From: Cavia porcellus
Lineage: Eukaryota; Chordata; Mammalia; Rodentia; Caviidae
NCBI RefSeq assembly: GCF_034190915.1
Contig: NW_026947496.1
Coordinates: 26,010,001-26,074,000 of the forward strand
Direction of reading: 5' to 3'
Length of the DNA stretch: 64,000 bases
The notes under the pieces are model-generated. The model saw only the letters and a list, made by a program, of their open reading frames with translations, ran no database searches and had not been told where the DNA came from. Position 1 is the first letter of the stretch. Each line of letters starts with the position of its first letter. Of the stretch, positions 1 through 11,440 are shown in pieces. The position numbers were made by a program, and so were the translations under genes.

Positions 1-320
1 TCATGGCTGGGGAGTTCATGTGCTGCTGGGAAATGCTGTGGACATGGCCCTACAAATACTAAAAATAGGCACTGCTTTAAAACTGGGAAGAACTTGAGAA
101 ATGGTAACTGTCATTTTTTAAAAGCAATTTATATATATGAGTAAAGTGCTCAGTTAACATGCAGATTATTCTTGTATGAGAAAGGACAATTTTTTAAAGT
201 AAGACCATTTTGGGTTTGCATTCTAATTTGTAGGCTAAAAATATATGGGAATTATGGTGGTATTGCCAAAATTTGTGTGTAATGGCTAAGAAACATTTTA
301 TGGTTAAATATACATATGTA

Positions 321-400
321 TTTTTTTGGTACTGCAGATTGAACTCAAGACCTGTGCTCACCAGGCGAGTGCTTATGCTGCTGAGCTAAATCCCCAGCCC
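321..400 (-). mobile_element. ID SINE, antisense
   Basis: This is a tRNA-derived ID retroposon in antisense orientation. The reverse complement begins GGGCTGGGGATTTAGCTCAG, which is the ID 5' end with the Pol III A box. It continues through a diverged B-box region and ends in a short A-run, seen here as seven T at the low-coordinate end. The copy is diverged and shorter than the full element at 19.55 kb. I see no clean target-site duplication, so it is probably an older insertion. Confidence 0.8.
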
Positions 401-3400
401 TATAGCTAAACATTTACATGGCTTAACAATTTCATCCTGTATCTATCTATGTATGTTCAGAGGGCCTTACAGATCTGTAAGTTCTACTTCTAAACCAACT
501 GTGGATCCAAAATACTTGAAAAAATATGCATTGAACATCCATATATTTTTTATGTCATATCGTAAACAAATAAGTAGAAGTACCATTTATACAGTATTTA
601 TATTGTAGTAGGCATTATAAGAACTTTGGAGAGGGTTAAAAGTATAGGGGAAATGTACATAGTTTATAGATAAATATGCAACATGGTCATTTTATAAAGG
701 ATTGAGCAACTTCAGATGTTCATATCTGAGGGGTGCAGTTCTGGAATCAGTTTGTCTCTGATGCAAAATGTACATATATATGAGGTGTAATTTCACTATA
801 CAGCGAGTGTTTAAATTTTAAAAATTGAGTGCAGTAAAAGACACATTGCCACGAATCCTTCTCAAAATACTCATCTTCAAAAAGTAATTGGAATAATGGT
901 GTGTTTTCAAAGCAAAAGGAATAAATGCTTTCAAAGCAAGGGGATATATTTTGAGGGAGACTAATGGTATTGTGTCTTTTACTGTAATAAATTTTAAAAT
1001 TAAAAGTCACTATTTTTCAATCATACCCCATATCCTCATATATATACCCATAATGCTGTATACACATAAAAACATATGAACATAAACCATAATAATTTTA
1101 TACTTTGGGATTAAATTTGAATGACTTTATTTATAGTGAAAGTATTAAATGCTTAAAAATTAACAAAACTTGGTTTTATTTATATTATTCAATATTCTGT
1201 TTTGATTTGAGATTTTCAAATTTTATAGTGTGGTATATTTTAGAATGATCTTTAAAAGTCTGAAAGATAACTTTCATTTTCACATTTAACTTACATCTTC
1301 AATCAAAATACATTTTGTGTACTTAGATTTTTTTATTCCTTTAGAACTTTGTCTCTTGAACAGAAATTATACTAAAATTAAAATAACTAGTAATTTCACT
1401 AAAATGAAGCTCCAAAATATGTAATAAAGCATACATTTTGTGTCATTACTCATTTTCACATTACAAAATCCTACAAAGATGCTCAGCAATCCATAACAAT
1501 GACGCGATTTTGTCATTTTTACACTGTCCCTAGGCTTCATTCATAGCAAAACCATAGCTTTACATGTATGCTGAGACTTCGTCAGTATAAAAGAATACAG
1601 TTCACAGGAAGAAGATACCTTCTATTCACCAGTATATTAAGTTCACTTATAATTGTTTTATAATTAGCTCTGTGTATATGAATGACCATTTGTACTCTTG
1701 CAGTAGGCCCTGCAAAGTATCAGTGGTGAGTCAGGTTACTGAAATAAATAATTTAAGCAAGGAGAAGCATAATCAACACTTCTGTACTTAGCTGATGTCA
1801 TGTCTTCCCAAGAGTAATAATTCTAAGAGGTTGGATTCCCTCTTTGTGAGCCGTGTCTTCCAACTGTGGGCAGAACTGCTGAGTCAGCCCTACACTCACT
1901 TTGTCTCATATCTCATTCTCAGAGACGTTTCAAGCGCTCCCACTCTAGGTACTGGGCAGTGAATTCATGGTCCCATCCTTTTTCAGATCAGGCATTTCTG
2001 AAACTCTGCCACAGGTCTAGTGGGACTGAAGGTCTTCTGCCTTCAAGCTAAAAGCAAAGTAGAAAATCCACAGGAGTCTGCTATCTAACACTTACTACTA
2101 ACTTCAAGGTCTGTTCAGGTAAGTAGCACTTTGGAGGGGAAACTCCAGATTTCAGCAGCAAAATAATGACCTTCTCATTAGAGTATCAGGTACCCCCAGC
2201 CTGACTGAACTCAGTGACCCGGGGGGATTCTCTAGATCTGCTGATCTACCAGGGACTCCTCAGAGTCAGCTTTCTGATGTCCTCTATGAGAAACAGGTGG
2301 GGTGGAGATGCACTTCAAATAATCTGCAGATGTCCATTTTATGGGCAGAAGGGAGCTATGAGAACAGAAACCACAGATAATTTTTTTCCCAAAAGCTTAC
2401 TTTTTATTGTGGTTCTGACCTAAAATTGGAGGGGAAGGCTCTTGCATACTCTCAAGCAGAAATAAGATGTAGAATCACTCTAAGTAAGAGCTAGGGATTC
2501 TAATTAAAGCTTTTCTTGGACTGACACATTTACAAGGTTTTCTTCTCTATTTTTATCTAAAAGAAAAATAAAGAAGTTAAATTTAATGGTGATGTCTTGG
2601 TGACATCAACCTTCTAAAATGGAGAACAAACTTTATTTAGAAAACACACCATGTGGCATCTTTTACTTTATCATATTTAATAACAGAATATATGTTGATG
2701 GGAATATTGAAGATTAATAAATACTAAATTTTTAAATAGGAGGTGAAATTGAACAATTCTGATTAATTTTAATCTATATGTGTAAATGTATAATTTATGT
2801 ATATGTGCATAAATTTTCATGTCTGATATGTAGAACAGAGTAGCATTTTAATAAATAACATAATTTCAGTTTTCAATTGCACAGAACTTAGGCATTTCTC
2901 ATCACATCAGTAGGAATTTTGAAATAGATTTATGTAATTAAGACTAGATTTCAGATGATTTTTAAATCTGTTGCTGTGATTACTGCTATTGGAAGTTTTA
3001 CTTTGCCTTAATACATTTTATTCTGTTTTGTGCACGAGGCATCTATATTTCCCATAGGAGTGGAAAGCAGTTACAATATAAGCTGCAATGAAAACTTTGT
3101 ACAAGAATTTCATCTTTGGAAAAGGTGTCAGAGATGCATAGATGAGGGTTAGTCACACTCACTCACTCTAGATTTAATGGAATAATTATAGTTATGGAGC
3201 AACCACAAAAGTTAGACATGGCCTCAGTGTTTCATGGCTGGTTCTCCCTGGATAAATTTCATTCAGACTAACAGAGATGATACTTGGGTATGTTCTCATC
3301 AAACACCTGATTACTGCTCTGGTTTTGGCTTGAGATCAGCTACTGTTTGCATGTCAAGTTAAGTCTTCCTTTCCTTGGTGTACTCATCTGCAGGAAATAT

Positions 3401-5392
3401 AACACTGATTGCTGGGATCAAGGTAAGTGACATAACTGTTATGTGGTAAAAGGGCAAATTGACATGGTGTGGGTGAAACACATAAATTCTGGCGTATATA
3501 AAGCACTCATAATATAAATTAGTCATTGTAGCATCTGAAAGATATGCTTTACTAAGATTCTAATAGCTGTTTTATTTTCTTATTATTTAGCACAATAACT
3601 GACCACAGTAATTTTTCTTTGAGAGACAAATACTGTTTCTTAAAACTGTAAATAATCATCATTAGTTAATTTTAATCATAAAACTCAGGAGCAAAACAGT
3701 TCTTTGTTGGTGGGGGGAGGAAAAGAACATAGAACCCCCAGAAGAATTGGGCCTCACTTAGATATTTCTTCTGAAGCTGTGGATAGAATAAAATTGCTTG
3801 GTTTCAAGGGGACAGCTGTTATTTGTTTGGACACCTGGATCATGTACGGTTAAGAAAGAAGAGGTTGGTTGTTGTTTCCCACATGGAGTTTTAAAACTAT
3901 TGCTCCCAGTGTTTCCAGGGATAGATTTGCAGAAAGTTTGGCTTAATGCACAACAAACCTGGAGGTAGCCAGCAGCTGGGTGAACAGGAGTGCTCCGCGC
4001 AATGCCCGTGGCCGTTGAAGATGTATAGCCCGGTTGCAAGCTGTATGCACATGAAGGAACAAGCCACAGAATGGAAAATTCACAGGTTAGTACTTCGGAA
4101 TATTTATTTTGTCTACTTCTAAAATATTTAGTCTGGAACATTTAAACTGATACTTTATTGGTGTATACACTTGTCCAAATTTATAGCATGGAGCTATAAA
4201 TGGAGCTTTGGGGTTGCAGGTTCATGGCAAGTTGATTGTTCAGAAAGCCCGTTTGTGAAAAACCAGATTTTTCTGCAAATGAAGATAAAAACTGGGTCAA
4301 GCCAAGTGTATGGAAAAAGGAGATAACAGAAGAGTCAGAGAATATTCCCATGGGAGCCTGTTCCTCTGATGTCCAACTGAACTACATATTAATGAAGGAT
4401 GAAAACTTCTCATGACTGATAAGCAGGCTGTCTCCTGGCAATTATCATAGCTACTGTTGAAAAATAGATACTTTATTTGGACTTTATCCATTCCTTGACT
4501 TGCCCTGTATAAGAAAGCACAGTCTCAAATAATTGCAGGTCTATTAGCACATCAATTACCTAAAGACCTTGATTTTTAGCAAGGAACAGATTTTAATCAA
4601 TTGCTGCAAATGTTATTGAGAGATTAGTTGTCCTAGAGAATAAAATTAACTACAATTAGACTGTAATAACTTGTGAGTGCTACTAGCATGTATTTTCAGG
4701 TTCCTGTAGAATTAATGCATTCTACTGCTCCCTTCTAAGAAGAAAGTGTATGTAGACCTTTGCATAACAGCTATAATCAATGTTATCTTTTACTTTTCTA
4801 AGGGACTAAAAGGACATAATTAAAGTAATAAATAAATAACATACACTTTAATGTAACAGGATTCTTATTGAACAGGATAGTTTAAGATAATTAATACAAC
4901 CGTTAGTTTATTAAAGCAGAATCTCATTTCAATCTTGAAACTTGATCCCATGTTTTGTTTTTAGAGTGTTTGTTATTAGATTGGGCAAGGGACAGGAGAC
5001 AGGACAAAAGGGGAAATTTAAAAAAAAAAGCAGAATGGCTCAGGAATATCAGTAAAAACTGCCAACATGCTAGATTTGAGGGCACGTGAGCATTAGGTTG
5101 GGGTCTATAAACGCATATGGAAAAATCAAACTAAAATATACTTTCTGTATTTAAATCAACTAGGAGACTATTGCAATGTCTGTAATTTATTTTCAACCCA
5201 TTAGCATGTAAAATGCAATGCTATTCATGTGCTAGTTAGTGTGCACTTCAACTAGGGCTACTCATTTGCTCTAATCAAGAAGTCACACTTTGAGGATGAT
5301 GCCTACCATTATGCAAGAACGGCTAATTCTAAAAGTGGCTACCAAGAGCCCTTTAACTGTCCATAGCTTAATCAACATCTGAGGATTTTCTT
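401..5392. other. Unique AT-rich DNA, no gene seen
   Basis: About 5 kb of AT-rich sequence without a recognisable gene. The longest open frame (minus strand, 3758-4141, 127 codons) has no domain or homology I recognise. One MIR-like patch is listed separately. A small CpG-containing patch near 3990-4030 stands out from its surroundings but has no assigned role. Confidence 0.5.
3340..3510 (+). mobile_element. Possible MIR fragment
   Basis: The stretch with CTTTCCTTGGTGTACTCATC, followed by GGGATCAAGGTAAGTGACAT and then AAAGCACTCATAATA, follows the order of the 3' half of a MIR (upper-case T-rich core, then the AAAGCGCTTAG-like tail). Divergence is high and this could be chance; a profile search against MIR would decide. 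Confidence 0.33.
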
Positions 5393-5404
5393 AGCAACAT
5401 AATG

Positions 5405-5447
5405 GTCTGCGGACATACCACCCGAATGTGCCCGATCTCGTCTTATC
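5405..5447 (+). pseudogene. 5S rRNA pseudogene, 3'-truncated
   Basis: Forty-three bases match nucleotides 1-44 of vertebrate 5S rRNA from its exact 5' end. By eye, 38 of 44 positions agree, with five substitutions and one missing T. The block contains CATACCACCC and CCCGATCTCGTCT, both diagnostic of 5S. The match stops before the internal control region, so the copy cannot be transcribed by Pol III as a 5S gene. The exact heptamer CATAATG flanks it at 5398-5404 and at 5450-5456, and the similarity extends outward with a small gap (AGCAACATAATG and AGCATAATG). I see no poly(A) tail. This fits a retrocopy of a truncated cDNA rather than a decayed tandem 5S gene. Confidence 0.82.
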
Positions 5448-5499
5448 AGCATAATGACTATCAGACATGGGTTGGCTCATTAGTTAGCAAGATCACTGG

Positions 5500-5647
5500 T
5501 AGAGCCCACTGTGATGATGCATACCTGTAAACTCAGCACTTGGGAGGCGGAGTTGGCAGATTGCTATGAGTTGGAGGACAACTTGGGCTACAAAGAGAGT
5601 TCAAAGCCAGGTTTGAGATCAATCTCAAATAGATTTAAAAAAAAAAC
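5500..5647 (+). mobile_element. B1 SINE with target duplication
   Basis: A 7SL-derived B1-type SINE in sense orientation. The Pol III A-box region is followed by CCTGTAAACTCAGCACTTGG and GAGGCGGAG, then a B1-like GGGCTACAAAGAGAGTTCAA, and an A-rich tail at 5636-5646. The decamer AGATCACTGG lies just before the element (5490-5499) and just after the tail (5648-5657), giving a short target-site duplication. The copy is diverged. Confidence 0.8.
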
Positions 5648-5657
5648 AGATCACTGG

Positions 5658-7126
5658 AAGAACTGTGCTCTGATTGATTAGACAGAATTAAAATTGTCCC
5701 AGAGATGTGGCGTGGCTAAAGTATTTTCTTAATGTGCACACACTGGCATGGAGGAAGGTCCAAAACCTTACCTTGAGTCCCTTAAGGGTCTTTGAGTAGT
5801 CCTTGAATGCCTAATGTTAATGACAAAAGTCAATCCCTCCCATATTTAGAGTATCTGTAAAGATAGAAAGCTGAAATTTGTCAAGTGTGCAGAATAATAT
5901 TATAGGTAATAGCAAATATTTCAGGGCACATTCATTTAGTATTTTCAATATTTGTTCTAAAGCTTACATTCATTATAACTTGGTAACAAGGTTTTGTAGG
6001 TGATGCTAACTTTCACGGTCCTTAAACTAATCAATGATTAATTTTCTTTATCAAAAGTAATACAAAAGTTGTTCTTATTCCAAATTGCTTGACGTTACAT
6101 TGCAATAGAGGATTACAGCCTTACTTTGACATAAAATGGAACTATATCATTCTTGAACATTTGAAATATCAGGATATGTAAATTATACTTAATTTATGAT
6201 AATTTTCAGTTTTGCTAATTGCTAACAGAATTCTGTATTTTGTTAATTTATTCAGAAAATTATTAATTATTAATTCAGAATAATTTTTTTACCTATAAGA
6301 ATCAGAGACTTCAAGGTTTTTATAGTTTTAGCTAGTACAAGACATCATTTAAGCTCACTTGCACTTAAAACATTTTGGTAGGTATTAGACCAATTGCTAG
6401 ATCATTTTATTTAATGTGTCAGTAAGAACTACACAAGTTAATACACTGTATTTTTCTTAATATTTTGAAATTTTATTTCAATGTAATTGATATTCCTATT
6501 AATTCTATATTTTCTCTTACATGTTTAAAAATACCATTCAGAGGAGATATCAATGGGATACACCAGAAAGATCAAGAGTTTCATAACACAAGGAAAGAGA
6601 AGATTCCCTACTATAGAATGTTGCCTAAGGTGCCAGTCCCACTGCCAATATTAAGCCTCACTGCCTGACCATGTGATGCCTTAGCAGTGAATGATGCATA
6701 TGCATTTGTGGCTGGGAGGGATTGGTTTAAACTGCCAGAAATTGAAGAATAAGGACAACCTTTAAGGACATATCCAGGAAAGGTCAAGAAAAGAATGAGA
6801 ATGGATATGTTGTGTGCTTCCTTAAGAACTTTTCCCCCTAATTTCTAGGATAGAGGAAGAGTACTGTATTTCTTCCAGTTGTGGTGATGGTGGTGGGGGA
6901 ATTTTCTAGATCTGATTGCTTTATCCTTGTGGGCATAGATTCATGAACAAAAAAATGCAAAAGGGGGACTTGGGACGAAGGTGGTCTATGGGCTTCTGTG
7001 GCCTCCAGAGCTATAATATGAGCCCCAGATATAAGACTTTGGGTCAGCTATCTTGAGCACTTGGCTTAATTTTAACGGGGAAAAATAATCACTCTGTTTC
7101 TTTCATTTAACTTTCTTGTCTTTAAA
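5658..7126. other. Unique AT-rich DNA, no gene seen
   Basis: No gene, RNA or confident repeat recognised. AT-rich, with many TAAT/ATTA words but no organised array. Confidence 0.5.
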
Positions 7127-7138
7127 AGTGCATTGGTA

Positions 7139-7226
7139 GGGGATAGGGATTTAGCTCAGTGGCAAAAGCGCCTACCTTGTCATGAGTTCGATCCCCGGTA
7201 TGGGAGGAGGGAGAAAAAAATACCAA
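7139..7226 (+). mobile_element. ID SINE with 12-bp duplication
   Basis: A sense ID element. GGGATAGGGATTTAGCTCAG carries the tRNA-like A box and GAGTTCGATCCCCGG is a well-kept B box, followed by an A-rich tail. Compared with the copy at 19.55 kb it lacks part of the segment between the boxes. It lies between two exact copies of AGTGCATTGGTA at 7127-7138 and 7231-7242, so this is an intact L1-mediated insertion. With both boxes present, the element may still be recognised by Pol III, although genomic copies are usually silent. Confidence 0.9.
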
Positions 7227-7474
7227 AAAGAGTGCATTGGTAAAATCAAGGTCAGGGTTCCTGAACTTGATGAGTCTATACTTGCTCAGAACTTCTGTGC
7301 CTGTGCATGCCTGATCTTCCTGGTGGATCATGGCACTGCTTATTTGTGAACCGTACTGAGTGATAGTGAAGTCATTAATAGATCTATTATTTCTTTTTGG
7401 CTACTCAGAGACATTTTGCTGATACATTCCACTGGAAATCTCAGGTGTACTGTAGAAACTATGGGCTTTGACTG

Positions 7475-7600
7475 ATTTGGTTTGATTTCTGTCTCTAACT
7501 CTTATTACTCAAATGACTTTACACAGGTGGGTTCCTTTTCAAGAGATTCAGTTTCCACAGCTACCAAATGGCAATAAAAAGAATCATACCATTGGCAAAA
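7475..7600 (+). mobile_element. MIR fragment
   Basis: Order of words matches a sense MIR: CTCTAACTCTTATTACTCAA, then ATGACTTTACACAGGTGGGT, TTCAGTTTCCACAG and AATGGCAATAAAAAGAATCA. These correspond to the core and 3' part of this ancient tRNA-derived mammalian SINE. Divergence is high, as expected for MIR. Confidence 0.5.
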
Positions 7601-8291
7601 TTTGCGTCATGTCCAAAGGATAGTCAAGCATAATGTGACCTCTTATTGAATGTGAATCTCTGAATATCCACCTTTCCTGATGACAAATGGCTTAAGATGC
7701 TGAATGGCCTCTAGTGAGACAAACCTCTTCTTTCTGAAAAGTGTGCTGTCAGAATTCATTAAAGAACAATAAATTCAGAAACTGTTAATTTCATCAACTT
7801 TAACTTGCTGAGTACTCTAGATTTCATTTGGTGTCAGGACCAATACAACAATTTTTAAAAATTCAATTCCATTTTAAAATACTAATATCTGTAACACTCA
7901 AGTCACAAACTTCACACAGTAATACATTGGTACTGAAGACTGAGGAAGGGTTACAGGGCTTACAGACTCTTACAGAGAGAGCAAAGGAAGAAAGACTGAC
8001 ATACAAGTAGAAAAGTGTCTTCAGATGGTGAGGTGAGAGGTTTACAGACCAGAACCAGGTAGCAGAGGTGTAGAGGTGAGAAGCACAGAGCTGCCAGGTG
8101 AAGGAGGAAGCATGCTTCTGAACGAAAGGCGGTTTTGCAAGTATCATCTAAAGTGGGTCCTGTATATGGACCTTGAGAGCAGCAGAAACCATGCCAAGCT
8201 GAGACCTTGGAGACAGCCAGCCTGAGATTCTTCATCCCAGTTTTCTGGGCAAGCAAGTGACAACATAATGAGAACAGTGATGCCCTTGTGC

Positions 8292-8294
<3 letters not shown>

Positions 8295-8341
<47 letters not shown>
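8295..8341. repeat. (GT)n microsatellite
   Basis: An uninterrupted TG dinucleotide run of about 47 bases. Uninterrupted runs of this length are typically polymorphic in length. It creates a spurious Thr-His open frame on the minus strand. Confidence 0.97.
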
Positions 8342-8343
<2 letters not shown>

Positions 8344-9129
8344 TACCTGTTTTTTTATAAGCCTCTGCAGAGGGGATTGCCTCTGATTTCTTTGATAAGC
8401 TCACATGATTGCCTTTTCTGATATGGCTTTGTATACTCATGTGCTTCTGATTTAACTAGATAAGTTAAAATGTTTATGTCAAATTGTTTAACTTTTAAAT
8501 TATTCATTAGTTTGTGCTGTGAGGTTATGCTAGCCACTTGGAGGCTATTCACTTGTATGAACAAGGTATAGAATCATTGTTTCTTGGTAGCTGTGCTCAA
8601 AATGGAATATCAACAAACTATTGCTTTATAAAATTCAGTAACTGGTTAACATATGGCTTTATAAAATAGAATAACTGGGGCTCGGCATGGCCTGATGGAT
8701 GATATTCTATATACCATGGTAAAATTTGGAGCAGAATACAGCCTGCTTTTCACAACACTGTAATCATTGATCTAATAACTTAAAGCACTACTGAATAACT
8801 AACAGGTGGGTAGTGTATATTATGCAGATACATTGACAAAGAGATGACTTATGTCCTGGACAGGGCAGAGTAGAGTGGCATGAAAAGTCATCATGCTACT
8901 CCTGATGGTGTGTAATTTAAAACCGACAAATTCATTAATTTGGAAATTTCCTTTTGGCATTTTCAGATCATGGTTAACGCTGAGTAACTGAAACAGAAGA
9001 AGGCAAACACAAATTAGGGTGACTGTTTTTCTTTCTGAGCCTTTAAAACTAGCAAGCGGCAAGCATTAATGGCATTTAAAACATTGGTCTAGTCATAAAA
9101 ATCCAGATAATGTGACACAGAGTACATTT

Positions 9130-9745
9130 CAAGCCTAAAACAACCAATGGCTTTCAGTTGCTTCTGAAATAGTCCAGTCTGTTAACATTCCTTCCAAACT
9201 CCAGCATGATCTGGAGCTTACTTCTCTAGTTTCATTTCTCTCACCTTTGTCCGTCACCCTACACCTCTCTATAGTGTGCTGTGATGCTTTTGAAACACAT
9301 GTTTGATCTTATTTAAGGGGTGATGCATTCTGCTTCCTCACATTGGAACACTGTTCTCCTGCCACTGTCCCCAACTGTCCCAGCCCCAACTTGACAGCAG
9401 TCCCCACCAGCCTCTCATCTTTGATAACTTCTCACACCTTGTCAAATGCATTGCCTCTGGGAAAGGAACCATTTTCCTGGCTAGCCATGGTTCCCATTCA
9501 GGGTGCCTGGAGAGGAATCCTGAAAATACGTATTTTTAAAGAGCCCTCCAGGTGAAACTGATACAGCAAAGTCATGATTCCTAACACTCTGTGGTGTAGT
9601 TGTCCATTTATTTTTCTGTATTCTTCACCAGACTCTGGGCTCTGTGTGGCAGGAAACATGTCTATCTTCCTCACTATCTAGAAAACACATAATCTAGAAA
9701 TAAGTGACACTCAGTGTATTATTGCAAATCAACATACAACCTTTG
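9130..9745 (+). mobile_element. L2 LINE 3' end, interrupted
   Basis: The order of conserved words follows the 3' part of an L2 element in sense. First come GGCTTTCAGTTGCTTCTGAA and CCAGCATGATCTGGAGCTTA, then a pyrimidine-rich stretch around 9225-9265. These are followed by CACTGTCCCCAACTGTCCCA and, after a break near 9480-9590, by the 3' tail region with CTGGGCTCTGTGTGGCAGG and CACTCAGTGTATTATTG. The break coincides with a candidate hAT-Charlie piece listed separately. L2 is an ancient inactive LINE and this copy has no reading frame left. Confidence 0.6.
9525..9590 (+). mobile_element. Candidate MER20-like hAT fragment
   Basis: TTTTTAAAGAGCCCTCCAGG followed by TGAAACTGATACAGCAAAGT resembles the 3' end of MER20, a non-autonomous hAT-Charlie element that carries ACAAGCCCTCCAGGTGATTCT near its terminus. 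Its position inside the L2 match suggests a nested insertion. It is short and diverged. Confidence 0.42.
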
Positions 9746-9942
9746 TGACTTTTTGTGACTTATCCAGGGACTCTGCCTATAACTTTAAGATAATTCAGTC
9801 AGAATCTTTGGGTGCTTAGAAATATAGGTAAGCCATTTATGTCAGTCAGTCTTGCAGCAATCTATCACAATATTATTCAGATTTCTCTTATAGCACTAAA
9901 GTCATTCCTAGGATTGCTCATTAGACAAGTACTAGAACACAG

Positions 9943-9944
<2 letters not shown>

Positions 9945-9987
<43 letters not shown>
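9945..9987. repeat. (TA)n microsatellite
   Basis: About 43 bases of uninterrupted TA. Such tracts are prone to cruciform extrusion and length change. Confidence 0.97.
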
Positions 9988-9990
<3 letters not shown>

Positions 9991-10184
9991 TTGTTAAAGT
10001 AAAAGCCAGTGTTAGCTTTCTTGACATATCATTATTCCTTATCCTTGAGTAATATTTACTTAGAGCTTCTTTTGAGAATAACATTATAGGATACGTGGTA
10101 AGAATAAATTACTAACTATAAATGCTGTTAGAAAGTCCAGGTAAATGTCAAGGTAAATGTAAGTAATGTGAAATGAGATGGAAG

Positions 10185-10187
<3 letters not shown>

Positions 10188-10230
<43 letters not shown>
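10188..10230. repeat. (CA)n microsatellite
   Basis: About 43 bases of uninterrupted AC/CA dinucleotide, only 200 bases from the TA tract at 9.95 kb. Confidence 0.97.
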
Positions 10231-10231
<1 letters not shown>

Positions 10232-10527
10232 CCATTACAGTTTTATTTCCTCTGAATGTTAACTGATAAATTGTCCATGTTTATTTTGAACATAACTTAA
10301 ATGTTTATCAGTTAAAATAGAAGTGAAATGTTTCCTCTCTAAGATCAATTTTTTTGCAGCCCCTTTGTTACTTACAAGTTTTATTAATCACAGTACAGAT
10401 TTTGGGGGATCGTTTCCCTCCTCTTTTAGATCTATGCAAATAATAAAAGTATTTTAAAAGTATGGCTGAAAGATCTATACTGGTTTACATTTTTAAAATG
10501 ATATAACTCAGTATGAATCCTCAACTT

Positions 10528-10579
10528 GGTGAGATAAAAGGAATTATTGTAATGGTGAGATAAATGGAATTATTGTACA
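10528..10579. repeat. 26-bp tandem duplication
   Basis: Two head-to-tail copies of a 26-bp unit starting GGTGAGATAAA and containing GGAATTATTGTA; they differ at only about three positions. A small local duplication with no repeat family behind it. Confidence 0.85.
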
Positions 10580-10859
10580 TGACTTTCTACTCTGCTATCG
10601 TCAGAATGAAATCTATGTGTTGGTAAAACCATCTTTGGATTATGTAGGATAATGAGTTACTTTAAAGAGAATGCATTTGCTATCTGATTATTAAAATTAG
10701 GAATAATCATTGTAGCACATTTGATAATTTATTCAAGCATAAAAATAACCCATTATGTCATATATGATAATAATCACGGTTAATATTGGGTATCTGCACA
10801 TGTGTAATATGTTTTTAAAATTTTGACATGTAATAATTTTTCTTCTTTATGAATACATT

Positions 10860-10940
10860 GTTGGGTTTTTGAGACAAGGTCTCACCATGTAGTTCAGGCT
10901 AGCTTTGAAGTCACAATGATTCCTTACCTCTTACCAGGCT
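10860..10940 (-). mobile_element. B1 SINE fragment, antisense
   Basis: TTTTTGAGACAAGGTCTCAC followed by CATGTAGTTCAGGCTAGC is the reverse complement of the 3' half of a B1 element (the Alu-like GCCTGGGCTACATAGTGAGA region). The 5' half is missing or too diverged to see. It abuts the 3' end of an antisense L1 fragment. Confidence 0.75.
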
Positions 10941-10944
10941 ATAG

Positions 10945-11440
10945 ATGCAATGTGATATTTATGTATAAATATATAATATACAATGATTAGATTAGGGCTG
11001 ATTAGATTAGGGCAATTGGCATAATTATCTCATCAAAAGTTATCAATTACTTGTATTGAGAATATTTAAAATCTACTCTACTAGCTATAATTAATTGTCA
11101 GCTATAGTTATTATAATCATTACAATACTATAATTTATTTTTATTTTCTAACTGTAGACTTTGACCTTTAACTATCTATTTTTCTCATGCTCCTTCCTCT
11201 TCTTCCAAAGTTCTGGTTAGTACCTTTCTACTTCCATGAGAAGTATCATTTTAGCATCCAGTATTATTATCTTTTTGCTCCTGGCTTATTTCACTTAGCA
11301 TATGTCCTCTAGGTTGATTCATGTTTCTATAAACGACAGAATTGCATTCACTTTTTATATGGAGGAATAACATTCTACTGTATACATATAGCACATATTT
11401 TTTTGCTCTTTATATGTTAAAGGTGATGTCTAGTTTCATT
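10945..11440 (-). mobile_element. Ancient L1M 3' end, antisense
   Basis: Read on the minus strand, 11270-11410 corresponds to the end of L1 ORF2: CTCCTGGCTTATTTCACTTA and TGTCCTCTAGGTTGATTCAT on the plus strand are the complements of the conserved GATGAACCTGGAGGACATTATG segment. At 10945-11160 the complement resembles the L1MA/L1MB-type 3' UTR (CTATAG, TAATTATAGCTAGTAGAGTAG, and AATATTCTCAATACAAG). The element has no reading frame left and shows heavy divergence. Confidence 0.72.

Noticed and set aside
3919..4085. Possible exon between TTTCCAG and CAG|GTTAGT
   Set aside because: Stops occur in all three frames and no neighbouring exon is seen; splice-like words of this quality are common by chance.
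8144..8440. Thr-His repeat frame on the minus strand
   Set aside because: Produced by the (GT)n microsatellite. The same applies to the frames over 19198-19697 and 20480-20668, which also cross SINEs.
10985..11014. GATTAGATTAGGGC tandem pair as telomere-like repeat
   Set aside because: Only two 15-bp units lying within an old antisense L1 3' UTR; not a TTAGGG array.
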